NCBI GenBank assembly: GCA_002424525.1
Contig: DIKJ01000237.1
Span: forward strand, 1-7,465
Reading direction: 5' to 3'
DNA length: 7,465 bases
Source: Bacteroidales bacterium UBA5621
Lineage (GTDB): Bacteria; Bacteroidota; Bacteroidia; Bacteroidales; VadinHA17
This document shows positions 1-6,657 of the stretch, one piece after another. Under the pieces are notes generated by a model, which was not told the origin of the DNA, searched no databases, and saw only the letters and a program-made list of their open reading frames with translations. The translations under genes and the position numbers were made by a program. The stretch's first letter is position 1. The number at the start of each line of letters is the position of its first letter.

Positions 1-27
1 GTTGAATGGTATGTTGATAACCTCTAG
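1..27 (+). CDS. C-terminal end of an upstream gene, possibly an extended-SDR nucleotide-sugar dehydratase/epimerase (RmlB-like), partial
   Basis: Reading frame 1 is open from the window edge and gives VEWYVDNL followed by a TAG stop at 25-27. The string closely resembles the C-terminal 'TVEWYLxN' segment common in RmlB (dTDP-glucose 4,6-dehydratase) and related NAD-dependent sugar epimerases. Only eight residues are visible, so the identity is an inference from this short likeness plus the context. An RmlB would supply the 4-keto-6-deoxy sugar that the downstream DegT-type aminotransferase needs. Frame 2 is also open to 139, but its translation has no recognisable character. The gene could equally be another epimerase, or the match could be chance. 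Confidence 0.35.
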   Translation, partial: VEWYVDNL

Positions 28-59
28 GTTATGCACCGGTCAAGTGAAAGGTTCTTTTT

Positions 60-67
60 TATCTTTG
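60..67 (+). promoter_or_regulatory. Possible Bacteroidota sigma-ABfr -7 box
   Basis: The bases TATCTTTG match the Bacteroidota -7 consensus TAnnTTTG exactly. The -33 TTTG element expected roughly 20 bases upstream is not evident, since the region near 36-42 reads CCGGTCA. If the box is used, transcription would begin at about 74 and leave a leader of more than 100 nt before the flippase start. A single eight-base match with four fixed T/G positions can occur by chance in AT-rich DNA, so the call is tentative. Confidence 0.3.
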
Positions 68-112
68 TCCTATTCGTTGACAATAACGGGTTCAACTGAA
101 TCCAATGTCCAC

Positions 113-137
113 ATTAACAAATTGTTAGTCATTTTTT
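113..137 (+). promoter_or_regulatory. Short AT-rich palindrome followed by a T-run
   Basis: TAACAA (115-120), a single A, then TTGTTA (122-127) form a perfect inverted repeat. An outer A-T pair at 113/129 and a G-T wobble at 114/128 can extend it. A T6 run follows at 132-137. As RNA, the usable stem is short and has no G-C richness, so it is a weak terminator at best. As DNA it could be an operator half-site pair. Its position between the -7-like box and the first complete gene suits either role, but neither is proven. Confidence 0.2.
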
Positions 138-186
138 AAATGTGACTGACCAACCGGAGGCTTAAATTCTAATTAAAATCGAAGAT

Positions 187-1659
187 TTGAAAGGAAGCGC
201 CAGCAACCTGAAAGAGAAAACTGTTTCAGGAATGATCTGGAGCTTTGGAGATACTGTTTCAGGCCAGTTGATACAGTTTATCATTGGTCTTATCCTGGCA
301 AGGATACTATCACCGGCGGAGTTCGGACTGGTTGGCATGATTATAGTATTTCTGGCAATTGCCCAAAGTATTGTTGACAGCGGTTTTGCACAGGCCCTTA
401 TACGGAAGGGTGATGCCGGAAGCCGGGATTATTCAACTGTGTTCTGGTTCAATCTTGCCGCAGGACTTCTGCTCTTTGTTCTGTTATATTTTATTTCACC
501 GGTTATATCCCGCTTTTACGATGAGCCTCAGTTATTAGCGCTTACCCGCGCCCTGAGCATAATTCTGATTATAAATTCCTTCAGTCTTGTACAAAGGGCG
601 ATACTCGCACGGAGACTGGACTTCAGGCGACAGGCGCTGATCACAGTCATCTCCGCAGTTATCTCAGGGGCACTGGCTATCTGGATGGCGCTTAACGGTT
701 ACGGTGTATGGGCGCTCGTATGGAAGAGCCTCACAGGTTCCTTTATTCAGGCTTTGCTGCTCTGGTGGCTAAGCAGCTGGCATCCGGTAATTTTGTTCAG
801 TTGGGAATCATTCAGGGAGTTGTTTTCATTTGGATCAAGACTGCTTGTTTCAGGATTGATAGATACTGTTTACAGGAATATATATCCGCTGATAATAGGC
901 AAGTTCTTCACGGCTCAGGATCTGGGTTATTTTTCACGTGCAGACCAGTTTACGCGTTTATCTTCGCATAATATATCCCAGGTTGTCCAGAGAGTCAGTT
1001 ATCCTGCTCTTAGTCAGGTCCAGGATGATCAGGTTAGACTCAAATCGGGCTACCGGAAGGTCATCATCACGACGATGTTCATTACATTTCCAGCCCTTCT
1101 TGTCATGGCTGCTGTTGCAAAACCACTGATAGTTGTTCTGATAGGAGAAAAATGGCTGCCCGCTGTGCCTTATCTTCAGCTTCTTTGTCTTGCAGGGATG
1201 TTGTATCCCCTGCATGCCATTAATCTGAATATGTTAAAAGTCAAGGGCCGGTCCGACCTGTTCCTCAGGCTTGAGATCATAAAGAAATTGTTGGCTATAC
1301 CTGTAGTAATTGCAGGGATTGCGGGAGGGATCCGGGTAATGATTGCAGGGATGATAATACATTCAGTCGTGTGTTACTTTATCAATAGTTTTTACTCTGG
1401 CAGGATGGTTTGTTATCCTTTCAAAGAGCAACTTGCAGATATTTTTCCGGCATTCCTTATAGCTCTGGTTGTATCGGGACTCGTATGGTTGCTTTCTTTC
1501 CTGCTTCCATTTGGGAATATATATTTGCTTACAGTCCAGTTGTCAGCGGCGATAATTTTAATAATTTTCGCTGCCGAGATTACCGGAAACAAGGGGTATA
1601 TTGAGATTAAATCTATTATTACGGAAAGGGGAAAAATTTTCAAACGGTTCATAAAATGA
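187..1659 (+). CDS. wzx: Wzx-type polysaccharide flippase (MOP superfamily, WzxC-like)
   Basis: This 490-residue integral inner-membrane protein probably flips undecaprenyl-linked repeat units across the membrane. Hydrophobic spans recur along its length, roughly at residues 15-40, 46-66, 86-108, 122-140, 150-170, 172-195, 292-320, 328-350, 368-400, 418-440 and 444-465, which fits the 12-14 helices of MOP exporters. The segments LGYFSRADQF (246-255) and VVQRVSYPALSQVQDD (266-281) are typical of the WzxC/polysaccharide_synt_3 branch. The C-terminus is short and basic. The start is TTG at 187. An in-frame TAA at 163 limits extension, and the only early ATG, at 232, would delete part of the first helix, so TTG gives the family-like N-terminus. 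The stop overlaps the next gene by 4 bp (ATGA), which suggests coupled translation. Flippase specificity cannot be read from sequence, and a role in capsule or exopolysaccharide rather than O-antigen export is equally possible. Confidence 0.9.
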   Translation: MKGSASNLKEKTVSGMIWSFGDTVSGQLIQFIIGLILARILSPAEFGLVGMIIVFLAIAQSIVDSGFAQALIRKGDAGSRDYSTVFWFNLAAGLLLFVLLYFISPVISRFYDEPQLLALTRALSIILIINSFSLVQRAILARRLDFRRQALITVISAVISGALAIWMALNGYGVWALVWKSLTGSFIQALLLWWLSSWHPVILFSWESFRELFSFGSRLLVSGLIDTVYRNIYPLIIGKFFTAQDLGYFSRADQFTRLSSHNISQVVQRVSYPALSQVQDDQVRLKSGYRKVIITTMFITFPALLVMAAVAKPLIVVLIGEKWLPAVPYLQLLCLAGMLYPLHAINLNMLKVKGRSDLFLRLEIIKKLLAIPVVIAGIAGGIRVMIAGMIIHSVVCYFINSFYSGRMVCYPFKEQLADIFPAFLIALVVSGLVWLLSFLLPFGNIYLLTVQLSAAIILIIFAAEITGNKGYIEIKSIITERGKIFKRFIK

Positions 1660-2777
1660 GGAAAGAAGACAGGATATACGTTACCAGGCCGTCTCTGCCG
1701 CCTCTGGAAGAGTTTACGGAGAGTCTTCGCGAGATCTGGGACAGGAAGATCATTACCAATAACGGGCCGGTACACGTTCAGTTTGAGAGGGCGCTGGAAG
1801 AATATCTGGGGGTGAAGCATCTCTCTCTCTTCTCCAACGGTACCCTGGCTCTCGTCACCGCTCTGCAGGCGCTCCGGATAACAGGAGAGGTAATCACAAC
1901 TCCTTTCAGCTTTGTTGCCACCACGCATGCCCTGTGGTGGAATAATATCAAACCGGTTTTTGCTGATATCGAAGCTGATTACTATAATCTTGATCCTGTC
2001 AAGGTGGAAGCGGCGATTACACCGCAGACAACTGCCATAATGCCGGTTCACGTTTATGGAAATCCATGCAGGGTTGATGAATTCAGGAGGATAGCCGAAA
2101 CATATAACCTTAAACTTATTTACGATGCCGCTCATGCTTTCGGGGTCAGAATGAACGGGACCTCGATACTTAACCATGGGGATCTCTCAATTCTTAGCTT
2201 TCATGCTACCAAGAGCTTCAATACAATAGAGGGTGGTGCTATCATATGCCACGATCCGCAGATCAAGAACCGTATTGACCTGCTGAAGAATTTCGGTTTT
2301 GTGGATGAAACAATTGTCGTTGAACCGGGTATTAATGCTAAGATGAACGAGATTCAATCAGCTTACGGCTTGCTCCAGCTTAAATACATAGACAGTAATA
2401 TCGAACGAAGAAGGAGTGCTGCTACTGAATACAGGAGGTGTCTCAAAGGCGTGAGCGGCCTGAAGATTTTTGAGCCGCAGGCTGGGGTCACTCAGGCTTT
2501 CTCATACTTCCCGATACTCATAGATGAGAATCTTTTCGGAAGGTCTCGCGAGGAGGTTTATAAGCATCTCAGAAAGAACAACATTTTTACCCGGCGCTAT
2601 TTTTATCCGCTGATAAGCAGGTTTCCATCATACAATGGACTTCCGTCTGCCAGCCCGGCAAACCTTCCTGTAGCAGAAATGATTGCCCGGGAGGTTTTAT
2701 GTCTACCGATTTACTCCGAAATTGAAACTGATACGGTGAGGCAGATCTGTAATCTTATTATAGATTTCAGGCCATGA
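1656..2777 (+). CDS. DegT/DnrJ/EryC1/StrS-family PLP sugar aminotransferase, VioA-like
   Basis: This 373-residue cytoplasmic enzyme should transfer an amino group, usually from glutamate, onto a keto nucleotide sugar. The PLP-binding lysine is K186 in SFHATKSFN, the aspartate contacting the pyridine nitrogen is D157 in DAAHAFG, and NGTLAL (61-66) is the phosphate/substrate loop. The conserved GINAKMNEIQSA lies at 225-236. The N-terminus, with VTRPSLPPLEEF and ITNNGP, resembles VioA-type enzymes that make dTDP-4-amino-4,6-dideoxyglucose. A C3 or 4-amino-galactose product cannot be excluded from sequence alone. Length and motifs are those of an intact family member. The ATG overlaps the flippase stop by 4 bp, and its own stop overlaps the WbqC gene by 4 bp. 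The nearby GNAT gene suggests that the new amine is then acylated. Confidence 0.92.
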   Translation: MRKEDRIYVTRPSLPPLEEFTESLREIWDRKIITNNGPVHVQFERALEEYLGVKHLSLFSNGTLALVTALQALRITGEVITTPFSFVATTHALWWNNIKPVFADIEADYYNLDPVKVEAAITPQTTAIMPVHVYGNPCRVDEFRRIAETYNLKLIYDAAHAFGVRMNGTSILNHGDLSILSFHATKSFNTIEGGAIICHDPQIKNRIDLLKNFGFVDETIVVEPGINAKMNEIQSAYGLLQLKYIDSNIERRRSAATEYRRCLKGVSGLKIFEPQAGVTQAFSYFPILIDENLFGRSREEVYKHLRKNNIFTRRYFYPLISRFPSYNGLPSASPANLPVAEMIAREVLCLPIYSEIETDTVRQICNLIIDFRP

Positions 2778-3478
2778 AAATAGCGGTAATGCAACCCTAT
2801 TTCTTCCCGTATATAGGGTACTTTCAACTCCTTAATGCCGTTGATGAGTTCATAGTATATGACAACATTCAGTATACTAAGAGGGGATGGATAAACAGGA
2901 ACCGGATTCTAAGTAACGGACGTCCGGATTATTTCACCATACCGCTGAAGAACGAGTCAGATTTCCTTGATATTGACAAGAGACACATTGCACCAGAGTG
3001 GCTCCATGAGAGAAAAAGGGTTCTCAACAGGATCACGGAATCCTACCGAAAGGCACCTTGCTTCAATGATATCTTTCCTTTGATCCGGTCAGGTTTCCTT
3101 TATGACGATGATAATCTCTTCTGGTTTTTGTTTAATTCACTCATGGTTGTTTCGACATATCTTGAGATTAAAACCCCTGTAATCATATCATCCTCTTTAG
3201 ATGCCGATCACAGCCTCAAGTCTGCCGACAGGGTAATTTCTATCTGCAAATCCAGAAACGCCGGCACCTACCTTAACCCGGAAGGCGGTACGAAGCTTTA
3301 TGACAAGGATTATTTCAGGGACAGGGGCATTGATCTGAATTTTTTAATAAGTTCGGGTGTCCGTTACAGACAGTTTCAAGACGATTTTGTGCCCTCTTTA
3401 TCAATAATTGATGTTATGATGTTCAATTCTCCGGAAAAGACATCGGAATTTCTCCGCACTGCCTTTGATATTATCTGA
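2774..3478 (+). CDS. wbqC: WbqC-family protein
   Basis: This 234-residue protein is recognised by the family's N-terminal signature QPYFFPYIGYFQLL (7-20), then YDNIQYTKRGWINRNRI (29-45) and the C-terminal YLNPEGGTKLYD (166-177) and PSLSIIDVMMFNS (207-219). No signal peptide or membrane segment is visible, so it is probably cytoplasmic. The family (PF08889) takes its name from O-antigen clusters and often sits beside DegT aminotransferases. Its biochemical role is not firmly established, and a part in acylating amino sugars has been considered plausible because of this co-occurrence. Here it lies directly after the aminotransferase with a 4-bp overlap, and its stop shares one base with the next start (TGATG). 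The family call is strong, but any reaction assigned to it is inference. Confidence 0.9.
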   Translation: MKIAVMQPYFFPYIGYFQLLNAVDEFIVYDNIQYTKRGWINRNRILSNGRPDYFTIPLKNESDFLDIDKRHIAPEWLHERKRVLNRITESYRKAPCFNDIFPLIRSGFLYDDDNLFWFLFNSLMVVSTYLEIKTPVIISSSLDADHSLKSADRVISICKSRNAGTYLNPEGGTKLYDKDYFRDRGIDLNFLISSGVRYRQFQDDFVPSLSIIDVMMFNSPEKTSEFLRTAFDII

Positions 3479-4449
3479 TGGAAGATATTATTTATAAATG
3501 GACTAAACTGGGAAGAGTGTATAACCCTGAAATTCATGGCCATGGGGCATGGATGGCCCAGTTTGCGCAGGCCCCATGCATTCTTAAGTTTGATAATTTT
3601 TTGAGAGTCTATTTTTCGTGCCGTCCCCTTCCGGACGCACAAGGTCAGTATGTAAGTTATTCCGCATATGCAGACCTTGACAAAAGAGACCTGTTCAGAA
3701 TTATTAATGTGGCGTCAATTCCGATTCTGGATCTGGGTAGTACAGGAACCTTTGACGAGTTCGGGACATATCCTGTATCTGTTATCAGGAGAAGTGGCAG
3801 CATTATTGCTTATTACGGTGGCTGGACGAGGTGTGAGTCGGTTCCGTTTAATGTTGCCATCGGCAGAGCTGTAAGCCACGATGACGGTAAAACATTCATC
3901 AAATCAGGCCCCGGCCCCGTTTTGTCATTTGATCCGGATGAGCCTTTCATACTGAGTGGCCCTAAAATAAGGTTTTACAATGATCGTTATTATATGTGGT
4001 ACATTGCAGGGTGTAAATGGATCCTGGACAACCACAGGGCAGAACCGGTTTACAGGATAAGATTGGCATCTTCGGATGACGGAATAAGCTGGGAGAAGGA
4101 GCATAGGAACCTGATTGAAACAAAGATTGAAGATGAAGCCCAGGCAAGTCCTGATGTCTTTTTTAGAAATGGCAAATACCATATGTTCTTCTGTTACCGT
4201 TACGGTACCGGGTATCGCGGAAGAGAGCGCGGGTACAGGATAGGTTATGCCTGGTCATACAACCTGACAGACTGGGAAAGGGAGGACCACCGTGCCGGTT
4301 TGGAGGTTTCAGATATTGGATGGGATTCAGACATGGTAAGTTACCCTCATCTTTATGAACATGAAGGATCAATATACATGTTTTATCTCGGAAACGGAGT
4401 CGGGAGAGAGGGCTTTGGTGTCGCCAGGCTTGAAGGCGACCTTTTCTAA
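3478..4449 (+). CDS. Cytoplasmic five-bladed beta-propeller protein, GH43/GH32/GH130-like (first paralogue)
   Basis: The 323-residue product has no signal peptide or membrane span. Five blade-like units, each with a conserved Pro and an aromatic strand, are visible: QAP..RVYFSCR (31-49), TFDEFGTYP..GGW (91-116), EPFILSGP..YMWYIAG (155-178), EDEAQASPDV..YHMFFCYR (218-241) and GWDSDMVSYP..YMFYLGN (281-306). AIGRAVSHDDGKTF (127-140) and SSDDGISWE (198-206) are turns of the kind seen in GH43/GH32/GH130 propellers. The glutamate in blade 4 and the aspartate in blade 5 are shared with its neighbour, but blade 3 reads GPK where the neighbour has the more usual DP. The start shares one base with the WbqC stop. 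Its place in a biosynthetic operon argues against polysaccharide degradation. It could be a glycoside phosphorylase, a sugar-transferring enzyme or a non-catalytic binding protein, and I cannot assign the function. Confidence 0.8.
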   Translation: MEDIIYKWTKLGRVYNPEIHGHGAWMAQFAQAPCILKFDNFLRVYFSCRPLPDAQGQYVSYSAYADLDKRDLFRIINVASIPILDLGSTGTFDEFGTYPVSVIRRSGSIIAYYGGWTRCESVPFNVAIGRAVSHDDGKTFIKSGPGPVLSFDPDEPFILSGPKIRFYNDRYYMWYIAGCKWILDNHRAEPVYRIRLASSDDGISWEKEHRNLIETKIEDEAQASPDVFFRNGKYHMFFCYRYGTGYRGRERGYRIGYAWSYNLTDWEREDHRAGLEVSDIGWDSDMVSYPHLYEHEGSIYMFYLGNGVGREGFGVARLEGDLF

Positions 4450-4465
4450 AATGTAGAATCTTCAA

Positions 4466-5431
4466 ATGATGAAGTGGAGGAAATTAGGTAAAATATTTGA
4501 TCCGTCTGAACACCATCTTTTTAACGGTCCGGAGGGCTTCTCGCAGTCCCCTCAGGCTCTGGTCCTTGATGATTGTGTCAGAATTTACTTTTCGACTCGT
4601 TCGAAAGATCCGTCGAATGGCAAGTATTTCAGCAATATTGCGTTTGCTGATTTTGACCTTCAATTCAACCGGGTTTTGAGAGTGTCAGAAAAAGAGGTAA
4701 TAGCTCTTGGCAATCTCGGGTGTTTTGATGAGCACGGTATTTTCCCGATGAATATTCTAAGACATGGGGACCGTATTTATGCCTGGACGGGCGGTTGGAA
4801 CAGAAGGATTTCAGTTTCAGTTGATACGGCAATTGGTTTTGCCGTAAGCGACGACAATGGAATAACATTCCGGAAACTCGGGGAAGGCCCAGTAATGGCT
4901 GCTACCCTCAATGAACCCTTTCTAGTGGGCGATCCCTATGTATACTATTTCAAGGGCCGGTTCCATATGTGGTATATATATGGTACCCGGTGGATCAGAC
5001 ATGATAACCATGAACAGGCTGAGAGGGTCTACAAAGTTGCTCATGCATTATCTGATAATGGCATTTCCTGGGAGAGAGAGGGAGTTCAGATTATAGATGA
5101 CCGCCTTGGTGAAAATGAATGTCAGGCTATGCCGACGGTAATCTATACCGGCGGCAGATATCATATGTATTTCTGTTTCAGGCATGCTTATGATTTCCGG
5201 ACTAACCGCGAAAGAGGATATCGGTTGGGATATGCTACTTCGGAAGACTTAAAGAATTGGGTTCGTGATGACAGCAAGGCTGGAATAGATATTTCCGCTC
5301 AGGGATGGGATTCGGAAATGCAGTGCTATCCAAACCTCTTTCACTGTGACGGGGAGGTCTATATGCTGTATAACGGGAATGAGTTTGGTCGCAGCGGATT
5401 TGGTATTGCTTTGCTTGAGGATACGGCATGA
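4466..5431 (+). CDS. Cytoplasmic five-bladed beta-propeller protein, GH43/GH32/GH130-like (second paralogue)
   Basis: This 321-residue protein is homologous to the preceding one along its whole length, by eye roughly two residues in five identical. Shared blocks include CFDEHGIFP (86-94), GGW (109-111), AIGFAVSDDNGITF (122-135), MWYIYGTRW (168-176), ENECQAMPTV (216-225), RERGYRLGYATS (248-259) and GWDSEMQCYP (280-289). Unlike its neighbour it keeps an Asp-Pro pair at the start of blade 3 (D156-P157), as in GH43-like blades. No signal peptide is visible. The start has two consecutive ATG codons (4466 and 4469), and either could serve. The gene follows its paralogue by 16 bp, and its stop overlaps the GNAT start by 4 bp. 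The pair looks like an old tandem duplication with divergence. Function is unknown, and the same alternatives apply as for the first copy. Confidence 0.8.
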   Translation: MMKWRKLGKIFDPSEHHLFNGPEGFSQSPQALVLDDCVRIYFSTRSKDPSNGKYFSNIAFADFDLQFNRVLRVSEKEVIALGNLGCFDEHGIFPMNILRHGDRIYAWTGGWNRRISVSVDTAIGFAVSDDNGITFRKLGEGPVMAATLNEPFLVGDPYVYYFKGRFHMWYIYGTRWIRHDNHEQAERVYKVAHALSDNGISWEREGVQIIDDRLGENECQAMPTVIYTGGRYHMYFCFRHAYDFRTNRERGYRLGYATSEDLKNWVRDDSKAGIDISAQGWDSEMQCYPNLFHCDGEVYMLYNGNEFGRSGFGIALLEDTA

Positions 5432-5877
5432 TTCCGGGTGAAGTAGAGATAGTAATAAACAGAGCCACAGCAGCGGATATTGAATCACATCTTCTGAACT
5501 GCGACACAAGATTTAATCCACCACTCTCGTCAAGGGTAAATATAAATGATTACGCGGTCAAGCTTGCTGAAAAAGCAGTGACATTTGGAGCGTATATCGG
5601 GGGAGATCTGGTTGCTCTGGTTGCTGTCTACATTAACAAAGAATCCGGAGTGAAGGCTTTCATATCAAACGTGAGCGTACTTGATGAACTGGAGGGTACT
5701 GGGGTTGCTTCATTGCTAATGGATCTATGCATTGATCATGTCAGAGATCACAAAATCAAAGTTTTAGCACTCGAGGTGTCGTCACTGAACAAGAGGGCGA
5801 TATCTTTTTATACCAGGTATGGGTTTAATATAGAAGCAGATAAAAATGGCTTTCTACAGATGAAACTTGACTTGTAA
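5428..5877 (+). CDS. GNAT-family N-acetyltransferase
   Basis: The 149-residue product has the length and order of a single GNAT domain. Motif A, which binds the acetyl-CoA pyrophosphate, is at about 80-104: NVSVLDELEG then TGVASLLMDL. The usual Q/R-x-x-G-x-G/A appears as E-L-E-G-T-G (87-92), with Glu in the first position. Motif B is LEVSSLNKRAISFYTRYGF (115-133), a classic GNAT ending. GAG G at 5417-5420 lies 7 bases before the ATG and is a reasonable ribosome binding site. The start overlaps the upstream stop by 4 bp. Context suggests it acetylates the amine installed by the aminotransferase, as WecD (also GNAT) does for dTDP-fucosamine, but no sequence feature fixes the substrate. Another small-molecule amine or a protein N-terminus would also be possible. 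Confidence 0.85.
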   Translation: MIPGEVEIVINRATAADIESHLLNCDTRFNPPLSSRVNINDYAVKLAEKAVTFGAYIGGDLVALVAVYINKESGVKAFISNVSVLDELEGTGVASLLMDLCIDHVRDHKIKVLALEVSSLNKRAISFYTRYGFNIEADKNGFLQMKLDL

Positions 5878-5901
5878 TTGTTATTTTAAATCAGGCTTAA
5901 C

Positions 5902-5908
5902 GAAAGGA
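5902..5908 (+). promoter_or_regulatory. Ribosome binding site of the methyltransferase gene
   Basis: GAAAGGA ends 4 bases before the ATG at 5913. It lies in the 35-bp gap after the GNAT gene, the widest gap inside the gene series. It is among the clearest Shine-Dalgarno-like sites in the window and supports this start. I see no -7 box (TAnnTTTG) or hairpin in the gap, so the gene probably shares the upstream transcript. Confidence 0.5.
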
Positions 5909-5912
5909 TATT

Positions 5913-6653
5913 ATGGCGTCAAAGAGGGATTACAACAGTGAGCTGCATGACAGGGAAGGTCACAGATATGCCTATAATTTTGATCTTGATGTAATGCACA
6001 AGTACATGATCAGGGCATTTTCCCCCTTCTTCAGGGAGGGCAGCCTTCTGGAGCTGGGTAGCTATAAGGGTGATTTCACAAAAAGGCTGCTGACAATGTT
6101 CAGGGATATCACCTGTGTTGAAGCTTCCGACTCTGCAATCACAGAGGCTAAAGAGAGACTGGGCGACAGCGTTCGGTTTATGAACGGACTATTTGAGGAG
6201 GTAAGTCTTGAAAGGAAGTATGAAAATGTAGTATTAACACACGTATTGGAGCATCTTGACAACCCCGTGTCGGTCTTAAAAAGGGTTAACGATGAATGGC
6301 TCTCACCTTCCGGCAGGCTTTTTATTGCCTGCCCTAATGCAAATGCTCCTTCAAGGCAGATTGCGGTCATGATGGGCCTTATCAGTCACAATACGGCCAT
6401 TACAGATGCCGAATCGATGCATGGTCACAGGATAACGTATACCCTAGATACCCTGGAGCGGGATGCAAAGGCGGCAGGTTTAGATGTGCTTCACCGATCA
6501 GGTATTTTTTTCAAAGCACTTGCCAATTTTCAGTGGGACAGGCTTCTGGCTACAGACATTATAACTGAAGCCTACCTGGACGGGTGCTATATGGTGGGAC
6601 AGAAGTATCCCGACCTCTGCTCCAGCATTTGGATTGTGTGTGAGAAAAGATAG
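5913..6653 (+). CDS. Class I SAM-dependent methyltransferase
   Basis: This 246-residue cytoplasmic protein has a Rossmann-type methyltransferase core. Motif I, the SAM-binding loop, is LLELGSYKGDFT (45-56), the ribose-contacting acid is E70 in CVEASDS, and the post-I/motif IV region is VVLTHVLEHLDNP (106-118), as in Methyltransf_11/23 proteins. GRLFIACPNANAPSRQ (134-149) is the strand and loop after it, and GHRITYTLDTL (171-181) is a segment often seen in sugar or lipid-linked methyltransferases of this group. The ATG is preceded by GAAAGGA. In this locus it most likely methylates a sugar hydroxyl, on a nucleotide sugar or on the growing glycan, but acceptor and position cannot be deduced. 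The glycosyltransferase starts 4 bp after its stop. Confidence 0.85.
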   Translation: MASKRDYNSELHDREGHRYAYNFDLDVMHKYMIRAFSPFFREGSLLELGSYKGDFTKRLLTMFRDITCVEASDSAITEAKERLGDSVRFMNGLFEEVSLERKYENVVLTHVLEHLDNPVSVLKRVNDEWLSPSGRLFIACPNANAPSRQIAVMMGLISHNTAITDAESMHGHRITYTLDTLERDAKAAGLDVLHRSGIFFKALANFQWDRLLATDIITEAYLDGCYMVGQKYPDLCSSIWIVCEKR

Positions 6654-6657
6654 CTTT

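Larger units (their letters stand above)
28..186 (+). other. Intergenic leader upstream of the flippase gene
   Basis: This 159-bp AT-rich stretch holds no convincing gene. It contains a T6 run at 55-60, a match to the Bacteroidota -7 consensus at 60-67, a short palindrome at 115-127 followed by T6 at 132-137, an ATG directly followed by a TGA stop at 140-145, and a GGAGG at 156-160. The GGAGG lies 26 bases before the TTG start at 187, too far for ordinary Shine-Dalgarno use. The arm AACCT at 19-23 could pair with AGGTT at 49-53 just before the first T run, but this 5-bp stem with a long loop would be a poor terminator. This is the longest non-coding stretch in the window and the most likely place for transcription control. 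Confidence 0.6.

Noticed and set aside
2..139. Open frame on the plus strand, with an ATG at 11 giving a possible 43-residue peptide
   Set aside because: The translation has no recognisable motif, there is no ribosome binding site before the ATG, and frame 1 offers a better explanation for the first bases.
1821..1830. (CT)5 dinucleotide repeat in the aminotransferase gene, considered as a phase-variation tract
   Set aside because: Five units is short, and the encoded LSLFSNGT segment is a conserved part of the enzyme's active-site region, so the run is explained by the protein sequence.
1413..2177. A long open frame of 254 codons on the minus strand across the flippase/aminotransferase junction
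   Set aside because: It lies opposite two well-supported genes, its translation is rich in Cys, Arg and Pro without domain motifs, and it has no suitable start context. It is an antisense shadow.
4163..4465. Minus-strand open frame of 100 codons opposite the first propeller gene
   Set aside because: The plus-strand protein is supported by clear homology with its tandem paralogue. The minus-strand translation shows no motif or family character.
5878..5912. The 35-bp gap before the methyltransferase gene as a possible promoter or terminator
   Set aside because: No TAnnTTTG box, inverted repeat or hairpin with a T-run is present. Only a ribosome binding site can be supported.
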